Shown: positions 37,553 to 50,774, numbered from the stretch's first letter. The stretch: 52,569 nt of DNA from Microcella alkalica (GCF_014137945.1 NZ_JACGWX010000010.1:1-52569); one strand, 5' to 3'. A program made the numbers and translations. Notes: generated by a model from the letters alone, not told the origin.

Positions 37553-38815
37553 ATGGGCGTATTCACCACGGCCTCGGCCGGCCGCTCGCGGTCCTTCTCG
37601 GCGACTCTGGGCGGCCTCTCGCTGCTCGGCGCCAGCGCGCTCATCCTGAGCGGCTGCGCTGCGCCCGCCGCGGAAGAGCCCGAGGAGTCGCAGGGCCCCC
37701 GCGAGGACCTCACTCTCACGATCGGCACCATCCTTCCCCAGTCAGGCGCTCTCGCGTTCCTCGGGCCGCCCGAGATCGCGGGCGTCGACCTCGCCGCGCA
37801 GGAGATCAACGAGGCTGATCTCGGCATCGAGATCGAGGTCATCCACCGCGACTCCGGCGACACAACGACCGACACTGCGACCGTCTCGGTCACCGACCTC
37901 CTCTCGCAGGACGTATCGGCGATCGTCGGCGCCGCATCGTCGGGCGTCTCATTCACGGTGATCGACCAGATCACGGGCGCCGGCGTCGTGCACTTCTCGC
38001 CGGCGAACACCTCGCCCGACTTCACCAACTATGACGACGACGGCCTGTACTGGCGCACCGCCCCGAGCGACCTGCTCCAGGGCGAGGTGCTCGGCAACGT
38101 CATCGCCGGTGACGGAGCGGCCACTCTCGGTCTCCTCGTCCTCAATGACGCCTACGGCACCGGCCTCGCGGCCGCGCTGACCGAGTCGTTCGAGGCCGCG
38201 GGCGGCGAGGTCGTCGAGGAGCAGCTGTTCAACGAGGGCGACACGAGCTTCGATGCTCAGATCTCCTCGCTGACCGCCGCCGCTCCCGACGCGATCGCGG
38301 TCATCACGTTCGACCAGGCCAAGGTCGTCGTTCCCGCCCTCGTGGGCGCGGGCTACCCCGGTGACTCGCTGTACTTCGTCGATGGCAACCTCGCCGACTA
38401 CAGCGCGGACTTCGAGGCCGGTCTCATCACCGGTGCGAAGGGCACGCTCCCCGGCCCGGCCATTGATGACGACTTCCGCGAGCGCCTGCTCGAGGTCGAC
38501 CCGGCGCTGACCGAGTTCTCGTACGCCGCCGAGTCGTACGATGCCGTCATCCTCCTCGCGCTCGCCGCTCTCGCGGCGAACTCGACCGAGGGCACCGAGA
38601 TCGCGTCGTTCCTTCAGGAGGTCTCCGGTGGCACCGGTGACGGTGAGAAGGCGACCGACTTCGCGTCGGCCGCGCAGATCATCCTCGACGGCGGCACCGT
38701 CGACTTCGACGGCGCGTCCGGTCCGATCACGTTCGATGAGAACGGCGACCCGACCGAGGCCACCATTGGCGTCTACGAGTACGGCGACGACAACACCTAC
38801 AGCCGCATCAACTAG
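37553..38815 (+). CDS. Amino-acid-binding lipoprotein 2 (LivJ/K-like)
   Basis: The 420-residue product has a lipoprotein signal with lipobox LSGC (Cys35). The mature part is a branched-chain-family binding protein (IGTILPQSGALAFLGPPEIA, EVIHRDSGD, AYGTGLA, YAAESYDAVILLAL) with an acidic linker (EEPEESQ). Good AAGGAG site. It ends at a strong terminator and faces the livH-M-G-F operon tail to tail, so it is the likely binding protein of that transporter. Confidence 0.92.
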   Translation: MGVFTTASAGRSRSFSATLGGLSLLGASALILSGCAAPAAEEPEESQGPREDLTLTIGTILPQSGALAFLGPPEIAGVDLAAQEINEADLGIEIEVIHRDSGDTTTDTATVSVTDLLSQDVSAIVGAASSGVSFTVIDQITGAGVVHFSPANTSPDFTNYDDDGLYWRTAPSDLLQGEVLGNVIAGDGAATLGLLVLNDAYGTGLAAALTESFEAAGGEVVEEQLFNEGDTSFDAQISSLTAAAPDAIAVITFDQAKVVVPALVGAGYPGDSLYFVDGNLADYSADFEAGLITGAKGTLPGPAIDDDFRERLLEVDPALTEFSYAAESYDAVILLALAALAANSTEGTEIASFLQEVSGGTGDGEKATDFASAAQIILDGGTVDFDGASGPITFDENGDPTEATIGVYEYGDDNTYSRIN

Positions 38816-38833
38816 CGCTCGCTAGCGCGGTGC

Positions 38834-38866
38834 GGAAGGGCCCCGGCTTCGCGCCGGGGCCCTTCC
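38834..38866 (+). terminator. Terminator of the binding-protein gene
   Basis: A perfect 14-bp stem GGAAGGGCCCCGGC (38834-38847) pairs with 38853-38866 around a TTCGC loop, 18 nt after the stop. Between it and the opposing terminator (38867-39105) about 240 bases hold nothing I recognise. Confidence 0.8.
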
Positions 38867-39105
38867 CCGTCCGCCGGATGCCCGTGGTGCGCCGGGCGCG
38901 CACGTCGCCCCGCTGCGCCGTGCGCCCGACCCGTGCGCCCAGCCCCCTCGCCCACGCGTCGGCGTACGCCGCGCGCCGCCTGCCCCTGCACAGCGGCCCC
39001 GACCGAATGCAGGGAGCGGCGGCCCGCGACGCGGCGTGTCGCCGCGGCACGCGGGAGAAGCGGCCCTCGCTCCCTTGATTCGGTCGAGGCACGGGAGCGA
39101 CGAGA

Positions 39106-39151
39106 CGCGGAACGGCCCCCGCGCGCCGGAGCGCTCGGGGGCCGTTCCGCG
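39106..39151 (-). terminator. Terminator of the liv operon
   Basis: A perfect 16-bp stem (39106-39121 with 39136-39151) with a 14-nt loop lies 12 bp beyond the livF stop on the minus strand. It forms a convergent terminator pair with the one at 38834-38866. Confidence 0.75.
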
Positions 39152-39163
39152 GGTGCTGCGGGT

Positions 39164-39949
39164 CTACTCCTGACCGAGGGTGCCGAGGTACAGGCCGATG
39201 ACCTTGGGGTCGTTGAGGAGGTCGCGGCCGGTGCCCTCGTAGGCGTCGGTGCCCTGGTCGAGCACGTAGCCGCGGTCGCAGATCTGCAGGCAGCGCCGCG
39301 CGTTCTGCTCGACCATGATCGTCGTCACGCCGGCCTTGTTGATCTCGCGGACGCGGATGAACGCCTCGTCCTGGCGAACGGGCGAGAGCCCCGCGCTCGG
39401 CTCGTCGAGCAGGATCACCTCGGGGCTCATCATGAGCGCGCGGCTCATGGCGACCATTTGCCGCTCGCCGCCCGAGAGCGAGCCCGCGCGCTGCGAGAGC
39501 CGCTTGCCGAGCTCGGGGAAGATGCTCGTGACGAAGTCGAGGCGGTGCTCGAACTCCTTGGGCTTGAGGAACATGCCCATCTCGAGGTTCTCGCGGATGG
39601 TGAGGGTCGGGAAGACGTTGTTCGTCTGCGGGACGAATCCGACGCCCTTGGCGACGAGCTTGTTGGCCTTGAGGTTCGTGATGTCCTCGCCGTAGAGGGT
39701 GATCTTCCCCTCCCGGACCTTCACGAGTCCGAAGATGGCCTTCAGGAGGGTCGACTTCCCGGCGCCGTTGGGGCCGATGATGCCGATGAGCTCGCCGGCG
39801 TGTGCGGTGAGCGAGCACGCGTTGAGGATGTTGATCCCCGGGAGGTAGCCCGCGGTCACGGTGTCGACGTGGACGACGATCTCGCGCGTCGTCGCCGCCG
39901 CGGACCCCGCTGCGGCGGCCTCAGTGCTTGGACTCGTCGGCATCGTCAT
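39164..39949 (-). CDS. livF: Branched-chain amino-acid ABC transporter ATPase LivF
   Basis: The 261-residue ATPase has Walker A GPNGAGKST, the signature LSGGERQMVAMSRALM, Walker B VILLDEPSAGLSP and the switch-type MVEQN that is typical of LivF. The N-terminus has an Ala/Thr-rich stretch. ATG 39949 follows AAGGAG by 7 nt; ATG 39943 is also in frame. It overlaps livG by 29 bp and is the last gene of the operon. Confidence 0.95.
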   Translation of the reverse strand: MTMPTSPSTEAAAAGSAAATTREIVVHVDTVTAGYLPGINILNACSLTAHAGELIGIIGPNGAGKSTLLKAIFGLVKVREGKITLYGEDITNLKANKLVAKGVGFVPQTNNVFPTLTIRENLEMGMFLKPKEFEHRLDFVTSIFPELGKRLSQRAGSLSGGERQMVAMSRALMMSPEVILLDEPSAGLSPVRQDEAFIRVREINKAGVTTIMVEQNARRCLQICDRGYVLDQGTDAYEGTGRDLLNDPKVIGLYLGTLGQE

Positions 39950-40850
39950 GTGCCAGCTCCTTGATCGCGGTCACCACGTCGGTGTCGGGCTCGCCGAGGT
40001 CCTGGTCGTGGTGCGAGCCCAGGTAGGCGTCGATCACGGCGGGGTTCGCCATGACCTCGTGAGGATCACCCTCGGCGACGACGCGGCCCTCCGCCATCAC
40101 GACGACCCAGTCGGCGATGTGCCGGACCATGTGCATGTCGTGCTCGACGAAGAGCACGGTCATGCCCTCCTTCTTCAGGTTCAGGATGTGGTCGAGCAGC
40201 GACTGCGTCAGTGCCGGGTTCACGCCGGCCATCGGCTCGTCGAGCATGACGAGCGTCGGCTCGCTCATGAGCGCGCGCGCCATCTCGAGGAGCTTGCGCT
40301 GGCCGCCGGAGAGGCTCGCAGCGTAGTCGTCCTTCTTCCCATCGAGCTTGAAGCGCGCGAGCAGGTCGAGAGCGCGCTCCTCGATCGCCTCCTCCTCCTT
40401 GCGCCAGAACCACGGGAAGAGGGCCCGCGCGAGGCTCTCGCCCGACTGCCCCTTCGCCCCGAGTTTCATGTTGTCGAGGACGGTGAGGAGCCCGAGCGCC
40501 TTGGTTAGCTGGAAGGTGCGCACCTGGCCCTTGCGCGCCACGCGGAACGCCGGCACGCCGGAGATCGACTGGCCGTCGAAGGTCCAGGTGCCCTCGTTCG
40601 GCTTATCGAACCCCGTGAGCAGGTTGAAGAGCGTGGTCTTGCCGGCACCGTTGGGCCCGATGAGCGCCGTGATGGCGCCGCGCGGGATCTCCAGGTGCTC
40701 GACGTCGACTGCCGTGAGGCCGCCGAACTGCCGCTTGATGCCGTCGGCGACGATGATCGGGTCAACCTTCTTGACGCCGGGAGCGGGCTCGCCGACGTGC
40801 AGACCGGTGGACTTGACGGGGGCGCCGTTGGCGCCGGCGCTACTTGACAA
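39921..40850 (-). CDS. livG: Branched-chain amino-acid ABC transporter ATPase LivG
   Basis: The 309-residue ATPase has Walker A GPNGAGKTTLFN, the LivG-type QGQVRTFQLTK-like RTFQLTKAL block, signature LSGGQRKLLEMARALM, and LVMLDEPMAGVNP. TTG is the start at 40850, supported by AAGGAG seven bases upstream and by the absence of a better in-frame start. It overlaps livM by 11 bp. The tail after the ATPase core is about 30 residues longer than usual and acidic. Confidence 0.94.
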   Translation of the reverse strand: MSSSAGANGAPVKSTGLHVGEPAPGVKKVDPIIVADGIKRQFGGLTAVDVEHLEIPRGAITALIGPNGAGKTTLFNLLTGFDKPNEGTWTFDGQSISGVPAFRVARKGQVRTFQLTKALGLLTVLDNMKLGAKGQSGESLARALFPWFWRKEEEAIEERALDLLARFKLDGKKDDYAASLSGGQRKLLEMARALMSEPTLVMLDEPMAGVNPALTQSLLDHILNLKKEGMTVLFVEHDMHMVRHIADWVVVMAEGRVVAEGDPHEVMANPAVIDAYLGSHHDQDLGEPDTDVVTAIKELAHDDADESKH

Positions 40851-41823
40851 AGGCCAGCTCCTTCTTGTTGCCGAGGATGCCCTGTGGTCGATAGATGACT
40901 ATGACCATGATCGCGATCCCTACCAGGATGAATCGAAGCTGACCTGCCTGGACGCTCGACATGAAAGGCAGCCAGCCAGCCTCGACGGCTCGGGCGATGA
41001 AGCCCGAGAAGAACGACAGCAGAACCCAGAAGATGACCGATCCGAGGATCGGGCCGAGCACCGTCGCCGCGCCGCCGAGAAGCAGGATCGCGTAGATGAA
41101 GAACGTCAGGGAGGTCTGATAGTTGGAGGGGACGACGGCGCGAGGCAGGATGAAGATCATTCCGGCGAGGGAGCCGAACACGCCGCCGATGATGAGCGAC
41201 TGCATCTTGTAGAAGTAGACGTTCTTGCCGAGCGCGCGCACGGCATCCTCGTCCTCGCGGATGCCCTTGATGACGCGACCCCACGGGCTCGACATCAGGC
41301 GCCAGGTGATGAGCGCCGCGAGCGCCACGAGGCCCCAGCCGAAGATGCGCACCCACCAGTCGTACTCGTTGTACACCCACGGGCCGAAGCCGTAGGTGCC
41401 CTCGGGGATGGGGTTGAGCTCCTCGAAGCCGCCCTTGTAGCCCTGGAGGCCGTTCGCCGAGCCCGTGACCGGCTCGAAGGTGTTCGTCGTGAAGAGCAGA
41501 CGGAGGATCTCGGCGGCCGCGATCGTGACGATCGCCAGATAGTCGGCGCGCAATCGCAGCGTCGGCACGCCGAGTATCAGCGCGAAGACGATCGATGCGC
41601 CGATGCCGAAGAGGATGGCGCCCCACACCGGGAAGCCGAAGGTCAGGGTCGCGATCGCGTACCCGTACGCTCCGAGGGCCATGAAGCCCGCCTGCCCGAA
41701 GTTGAGCAGGCCCGTGAACCCGAAGTGGATCGCGAGCCCGAGGGCGGCGAGCGCGTAGGCGGCCGTGGTGGGAGAGATGATCTCCTGCGCGGCGTTGGAG
41801 AAGAGAAGAAGCCAGTCGATCAT
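40840..41823 (-). CDS. livM: Branched-chain amino-acid ABC transporter permease LivM
   Basis: The 327-residue permease has about ten membrane segments. The ALGLAIHFGFTGLLNFGQAG motif at the N-terminus, the EAA-like SPWGRVIKGIREDEDAVRALG loop that docks the ATPase, and the C-terminal YRPQGILG are LivM features. AGGAG lies 6 nt before ATG 41823. It follows livH by 9 nt. Confidence 0.95.
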   Translation of the reverse strand: MIDWLLLFSNAAQEIISPTTAAYALAALGLAIHFGFTGLLNFGQAGFMALGAYGYAIATLTFGFPVWGAILFGIGASIVFALILGVPTLRLRADYLAIVTIAAAEILRLLFTTNTFEPVTGSANGLQGYKGGFEELNPIPEGTYGFGPWVYNEYDWWVRIFGWGLVALAALITWRLMSSPWGRVIKGIREDEDAVRALGKNVYFYKMQSLIIGGVFGSLAGMIFILPRAVVPSNYQTSLTFFIYAILLLGGAATVLGPILGSVIFWVLLSFFSGFIARAVEAGWLPFMSSVQAGQLRFILVGIAIMVIVIYRPQGILGNKKELAFVK

Positions 41824-41832
41824 GATGCGCTC

Positions 41833-43152
41833 CTAGCCGATCCGCTCTTTGCGGCCGAGGATTCCCTGGGGCCGGATGAGCAGGACGATGATGAGGATGA
41901 CGAGGGCGCCGACGTACTTCATGTCGGACGGGATCCACAGGGTCGAGATCTCGACGAACATTCCGACGACGATCGCACCGACGAGGGCTCCGAACGCGGT
42001 GCCGAGGCCTCCGAGCGTGACGGCCGCGAAGGTCAGCAGCAGGATCTGGAAGCCCATGTCCCAGCTGACGCCGGGTCGGAAGTACGCCCACAGGATGCCC
42101 GAGAGCCCGGCGAGGACCGAGGCCAGCACCCAGACGATCCGGATGACGCGGTCGACGTCGATGCCGCTCGCCGCCGCGAGCGCGGGGTTGTCGGAGACCG
42201 CACGCGTCGCCTTGCCGATGCGGGTGCGCAGCAGGAAGTAGGCGACGCCGAGGAGCACCACGACCGAGAGCGCCATGCTCGCGACGTCCACCCAGGTCAG
42301 GCCGAAGAGGCCGATCGACCCGGTGGTGTCGGTCGCGCCCGGCAGCTGCGAGGTGCCGCCGCCGATGAAGTACTGGTAGACGTAGCGCACCGCGAGCGAG
42401 AGGCCGATGCTCACGATCATGAGCGGGATCAGCCCGACGCCCTTCCGACGGAGCGGCTTCCAGAGCGCCGCGTCGTTGAGCCACCCGAAGGCGCCGCTCA
42501 GCGCCAGCGCGATCGGGATGGCCAGCCAGATCGGCACGTCGAGGAAGACGCCGAACAGCAACGTCATGAGCGCCCCGAAGGTGATCAGCTCGGCGTGCGC
42601 GAAGTTGCTCAGGCCCGTCGTGCCGAAGATCAGCGACAGGCCGATCGCGGCGAGGGCGAGGAGCAGACCGAAGTTCAGACCGTTGAAGATGCGCTCGAAC
42701 ACCTGGTCGATGTAGCTCGTCGTGTTGCGCTCGCCCTGACCGATGAAGAAGTTGGCGACCGTGCTGCCGCTCTGGCCGACGCTCACCTCGCGGACGTTGG
42801 GCGCCTCGCGGTCCTCGTCGATGACGGCGATGCCCTCGGGCAGCGAGCTCTCGTCGAGGGTGACGGTGTAGTCGCCCCGCTCCGGAACCCCGACCGCCCA
42901 GCGACCCTCGGCATCCGACTCGACGTCGACCTCGAAGCCGTTCCCGGCGATGACGAGCAGGACGTCCTCCAGCGGCTCATCGGCGAGCTCGACGATTCCG
43001 AAGATCCGGAAGTCGTAGTCGTCGAGGCCGACCTCGTCCGCCATCGCCGGAGATGCCATCGAGAGTGAGAGTGCAGCCAATCCCGCGGCGAAGAGGCCGG
43101 CGAGGAATCGCGAGGCCTTTCGCGCGCGTGGTCTGCTAGCAGCGTGAGCCAC
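41833..43152 (-). CDS. livH: LivH permease fused to an N-terminal extracellular Ig-like domain
   Basis: The permease part (about residues 146-439) has GLNFGLLLALAAIGLSLIFG, NFAHAELITFGAL, the docking loop TRIGKATRAVSDNPALAAASG and the C-terminal IRPQGILG of LivH. Before it come a signal peptide (n-region Arg/Lys, hydrophobic core 17-33, AMA cleavage near residue 38) and a ~90-residue segment (48-138). That segment resembles the carboxypeptidase-regulatory/Ig fold (GIVELADEPLEDVLLVI, AEGRWAVGVPERGDYTVTL). Typical LivH is about 300 residues. GTG 43152 follows TGGAGG; the frame extends to 43218 without support. Confidence 0.92.
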   Translation of the reverse strand: MAHAASRPRARKASRFLAGLFAAGLAALSLSMASPAMADEVGLDDYDFRIFGIVELADEPLEDVLLVIAGNGFEVDVESDAEGRWAVGVPERGDYTVTLDESSLPEGIAVIDEDREAPNVREVSVGQSGSTVANFFIGQGERNTTSYIDQVFERIFNGLNFGLLLALAAIGLSLIFGTTGLSNFAHAELITFGALMTLLFGVFLDVPIWLAIPIALALSGAFGWLNDAALWKPLRRKGVGLIPLMIVSIGLSLAVRYVYQYFIGGGTSQLPGATDTTGSIGLFGLTWVDVASMALSVVVLLGVAYFLLRTRIGKATRAVSDNPALAAASGIDVDRVIRIVWVLASVLAGLSGILWAYFRPGVSWDMGFQILLLTFAAVTLGGLGTAFGALVGAIVVGMFVEISTLWIPSDMKYVGALVILIIVLLIRPQGILGRKERIG

Positions 43153-43287
43153 GAAACCTCCAGGTCGTTTCGGGTGAGGCGCTCTGCCCCGCGGGCGGGT
43201 AGCCCGAGTTTCGTCCACGATGACGATACGGACGGGATGTTGCGCCCGTGTTTCTCGGCGCGGCCTCCCGACCGTCCCCCATTATGA

Positions 43288-45920
<2,633 letters not shown>

Positions 45921-45987
45921 GGGTGCTCCCTCCGCGGCCGGCTCGTGCCGCCCGCCTGCGTCACGCTACCCCTCACCCCCCGCCCGA

Positions 45988-45993
45988 TAGGCT
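45988..45993 (+). promoter_or_regulatory. Candidate -10 box of guaB3
   Basis: TAGGCT lies 6 nt before the guaB3 GTG with no ribosome-binding site between, consistent with a leaderless transcript. Confidence 0.45.
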
Positions 45994-45999
45994 GATGCG

Positions 46000-47121
46000 G
46001 TGACGGACATCGAGATCGGGCGGGCCAAGCGCGCCCGGAGGGCCTACTCCTTCGACGACATCGCGGTGGTGCCCAGTCGGCGCACGCGCGACCCCGAGGT
46101 CGTGTCGATCGCCTGGAGCATCGACGCTCTCAAGTTCGACATCCCGGTCATCGCCGCCCCGATGGACTCGGTCGTGAGCCCCGAGACCGCGATCGCGATC
46201 GGGCGCCTCGGCGGCCTCGGAGTACTCGACCTCGAGGGGCTGTGGACGCGGTACGAGGATGCCGCGGCGCAGCTCGCCCGAATCCGCGAGCTCGACGGCC
46301 CCGAGGCGACCGCGGAGATGCAGCGCATCTACGCCGAGCCGATCAAGCCCGAGCTCATCAGCGCGCGCCTGGCCGAGATCCGCGCGGCCGGCGTGCCCGT
46401 GGCGGCGGCCCTGAGTCCCCAGCGCACGCAGGAGCACCACGAGGTCGTCGTCGACGCGGGCGTCGACCTCTTCGTCATCCGCGGCACGACGGTGAGCGCC
46501 GAGCACGTCTCGAAGTCGAGCGAGCCCCTCAACCTGAAGAAGTTCATCTACGAGCTCGACGTGCCCGTCATCGTGGGCGGCGCCGCGACCTACACCGCCG
46601 CGCTGCACCTCATGCGCACGGGCGCGGCCGGCGTGCTCGTCGGCTTCGGCGGCGGCGCCGCGTCGACGACGCGCCTGAGCCTGGGCATCCACGCCCCGAT
46701 GGCGACCGCGGTGAGCGACGTCGCCGCCGCGCGACGGGACTACCTCGACGAGTCGGGCGGCCGCTACGTGCACGTCATCGCCGACGGCGGCCTCGGCACG
46801 AGTGGCGACATCGTCAAGGCGGTCGCGATGGGCGCCGATGCCGTCATGCTCGGCTCGACCCTCGCGCGCGCCGAGGAGGCGCCGGGCGGCGGCTGGCACT
46901 GGGGCGCGGAGGCGCACCACCCCGAACTCCCGCGCGGCAACCGCGTGCACGTCGGCCAGCTCGCGTCGCTCGAGCAGCTGCTCTTCGGCCCGAGCTCGCA
47001 CGCCGACGGGCGGGTCAACCTCATGGGCGCCCTCCGGCGCTCGATGGCGACGACCGGCTACTCCGATCTCAAGGAGTTCCAGCGGGTGGATGTCGTCGTC
47101 GCGCCTTACCAGGGGCACTAG
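46000..47121 (+). CDS. guaB3: GuaB3-family IMP dehydrogenase-related protein
   Basis: The 373-residue barrel protein is related to IMP dehydrogenase but has no CBS domains. The loop where IMPDH carries its catalytic cysteine reads GFGGGAASTTR, so the Cys is replaced by Ser. The family ending GWHWGAEAHHPELPRG and FDDIAVVPSRRTRDP are diagnostic of actinobacterial GuaB3. Whether it catalyses IMP oxidation, or regulates, is not settled by sequence. Located between guaB and guaA as in other actinobacteria. Confidence 0.93.
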   Translation: MTDIEIGRAKRARRAYSFDDIAVVPSRRTRDPEVVSIAWSIDALKFDIPVIAAPMDSVVSPETAIAIGRLGGLGVLDLEGLWTRYEDAAAQLARIRELDGPEATAEMQRIYAEPIKPELISARLAEIRAAGVPVAAALSPQRTQEHHEVVVDAGVDLFVIRGTTVSAEHVSKSSEPLNLKKFIYELDVPVIVGGAATYTAALHLMRTGAAGVLVGFGGGAASTTRLSLGIHAPMATAVSDVAAARRDYLDESGGRYVHVIADGGLGTSGDIVKAVAMGADAVMLGSTLARAEEAPGGGWHWGAEAHHPELPRGNRVHVGQLASLEQLLFGPSSHADGRVNLMGALRRSMATTGYSDLKEFQRVDVVVAPYQGH

Positions 47122-47127
47122 CCAGCC

Positions 47128-47880
47128 GTGTGGCGCATCGCCCGTCGCCCCAAGTGGATCGCGGCGCTCCTGCTCGCGCTCGGCGTCGCCGCGGTGTTCG
47201 CGGCGCTCGGCCAGTGGCAGCTCGAGCGCTCGATCGAGGCGGCGACGGTCATCGAGCGCGACACGGAGACGCCCGTGCCGCTCGAGTCGGTGGCCGAGCC
47301 GCAGGAGGTCATGACCTCCGATGCGAGCGGGCGCACGGTGAGCGTCGACGGCACGTGGGTCGAGGGCGATGACGTCGTCGCGACGGGTCGCGAGAGCGGG
47401 GGCGAGCCGGGCGACTGGATCGTCCGGCACCTCGTGACGAGCGATGGGGCGAGCCTCGCGGTCGTCGTGGGGTTCGTGGCTCCCGGAGCGGACATCCCCG
47501 ACCTGCCCGTCGGCGAGGCGAGCCTCGTCGGCCGGTACGTTCCGAGCGAGTCGCCGCAGCAGTCCGACTTCGAGGCGGGCGAGCGGCGCGCGATCGCGGT
47601 GGCCGAGCTCATCAACCTGTGGCGCGATGTCGACCTCGTCTACTCGGGCTATCTGGCGGCGGCGGATGCTCCGCCGGGGCTCGAGGAGATCGCAGCGCCC
47701 CCGCCCGAGGGCGACGTCGAGCTCAACCTCCTGAATTTGTTCTACGCGATCGAGTGGGTGCTGTTCGGCGGCTTCGCCGTGTACCTCTGGTGGCGCCTCG
47801 TGCGCGACGAGTACGAGAAGGAGCAGGCGGCGCTCGCAGAGGCGTCGACGGCGGCCGAAGCCCCCAGCCCGCCCGCCTAG
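47128..47880 (+). CDS. SURF1-family protein
   Basis: The 250-residue protein has a membrane segment near residues 11-28 and a second at about 213-232, enclosing an extracytoplasmic domain. SURF1-type features are the early LGQWQLERS and the late [33 protein letters not shown]1 helps to assemble cytochrome c oxidase. A GTG start 6 nt after guaB3 suggests co-transcription. The C-terminal tail is Glu/Ala-rich. Confidence 0.9.
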   Translation: MWRIARRPKWIAALLLALGVAAVFAALGQWQLERSIEAATVIERDTETPVPLESVAEPQEVMTSDASGRTVSVDGTWVEGDDVVATGRESGGEPGDWIVRHLVTSDGASLAVVVGFVAPGADIPDLPVGEASLVGRYVPSESPQQSDFEAGERRAIAVAELINLWRDVDLVYSGYLAAADAPPGLEEIAAPPPEGDVELNLLNLFYAIEWVLFGGFAVYLWWRLVRDEYEKEQAALAEASTAAEAPSPPA

Positions 47881-47883
47881 ACT
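47878..47883 (+). promoter_or_regulatory. Candidate -10 box of the DUF3817 gene
   Basis: TAGACT includes the SURF1 stop codon and lies 6 nt before ATG 47890. It would drive a leaderless DUF3817-guaA transcript. Confidence 0.45.
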
Positions 47884-47889
47884 GGAGCC

Positions 47890-48338
47890 ATGGCGCTCGG
47901 CCCCCAGCCCTCGGACATTCCCCTCATCCGTCGCACGCTCGCCGTTTTCAAGGTCTCGTCGATCGTCACGGGCCTCTTCCTGCTCGGTCTCGTCGTGATG
48001 ATGGTCACGCGCTACGGCTTCGGCCGCGACATCGAGCTGCTCGGCCCCGACGGGTTCCTCGCACTCACGCCGAAGGAGGAGCTGACGGGCGTCAACCTCT
48101 CGATCGTGCTCCTGACGGTGCACGGCTGGCTCTACGTCGTCTACCTCGCGTGCGACTTCGTGCTGTGGCGGGTCGCCTACCAGGGGGCGCGCAGCTACGC
48201 CTTCCTCCGCTTCCTCTGGATCGCGATGGGCGGAATCGTGCCCTTCCTATCCTTCTACTTCGAGCGGCAGGTGCCGCGCGAGGTCGAGGCGATCGTCGCC
48301 GAGCTCGACCAGCAGACCACGACCCAGGAGGCCTCCGC

Positions 48339-48342
<4 letters not shown>
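47890..48342 (+). CDS. DUF3817 membrane protein
   Basis: The 150-residue protein has three to four hydrophobic segments (around residues 20-42, 68-90, 104-123), matching DUF3817. The [13 protein letters not shown] and [11 protein letters not shown] blocks are typical. Function is unknown. It overlaps guaA by 4 bp (GTGA), so its translation is coupled to GMP synthase. Confidence 0.88.
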
Positions 48343-49913
<1,571 letters not shown>

Positions 49914-49995
49914 TCGCCGGCTCGTGACGAGCTGACGCGGCCGCCGACCGATCGGTCCACCTGCGGTGCGCCCGTCCCGGACGTGTTGTCACGCC

Positions 49996-50740
49996 ATGAC
50001 ACGAATCACGCAAACCCGAATGCGCTTCATGTCACGGCTCAGCGCGGTCTCGATCCTCACCCTCGGTCTCGTGGTCGCAGCGGGGATCGCCCCCACCAGA
50101 GCGTCGCCCAGCGGCTCCGAGCTACCCGGCGATCATCGCGAGCACGAGCAGCTACCGGGCCAGGACGATCAACGTGGCGTGCTCGGCGGCCAGCACGGCG
50201 AGCATCCCCGGTCAGATCGCGGCTGTCGGTGACCGGGTGGCGGCGAACGCCTCACTCGTGACCATCACGGTCGGCGGCATCGACGCCGCAGCGGCCGCGA
50301 TCGTGGCGGCGTGTAGCGCGGACTCGCAGTCGCTCGCGTGCGCCCAGGCGTTCGGTGCGGCGATCGCGAATCTGCCGACGGTCACCCAGAGTCTCGTGGG
50401 CACGTAAAGCGCGGTCGCGGCGGCCTTCCCGAAGGCGCGGATCTCCGTCCTCACCTATCCGCGGCTCTTCGACCCGTTGTTCCCCGATCCGGTCACCGCG
50501 GCCACCGTCAACGGCGCGACGGACGCCCTCAACGGCGCCCTCGCGCAGGCGGTCCTCCTCACCGGGAACCCCCGTGTCTCGCTCGTCGACGTCACCGCCG
50601 ACTTCGCTGCGCACGGCATCGGCTCGGCGGACCCGTGGATCGCGTACGGGTCCTCGGTCGAGAGCCTCCACCCCAACGCCGCCGGTAACGCCGCCTACGC
50701 GGCCGCGGTGCGGCAGGTCGCGGTCATCCGCGGCCACTGA
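49996..50740 (+). pseudogene. Degraded SGNH/GDSL-type lipase
   Basis: A signal peptide is encoded from ATG 49996 (RMRFMSRLSAVSILTLGLVV...). The reading then shifts to another frame at about 50110-50130, where an SGNH-like sequence resumes (YPAIIASTSSYRARTINVAC). The N-terminal GDS serine block is missing. The oxyanion block reads VTITVGGID instead of GGND. An in-frame TAA stands at 50405-50407, where TAC would restore Tyr. The sequence continues in the same frame to 50740, keeping ESLHPNAAGNAAYA with the catalytic-type His. Four separate lesions make this a pseudogene rather than a sequencing slip. Confidence 0.85.
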
Positions 50741-50774
50741 CCGCTCCGCCCTCGCCCGAACCGGAACGCAGAAC

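Noticed and set aside
38867-39105. Hidden small gene between the convergent terminators
   Set aside because: The open frames there are Arg/Pro-rich with no ribosome-binding site or family match; it looks non-coding.
40348-43068. 906-codon plus-strand frame across the liv operon
   Set aside because: Asp/Glu/Arg low-complexity translation antisense to LivG, LivM and LivH, which have full motifs.
45973-48123. 716-codon minus-strand frame over guaB3-SURF1
   Set aside because: Shadow of the sense codons; no recognisable motif.
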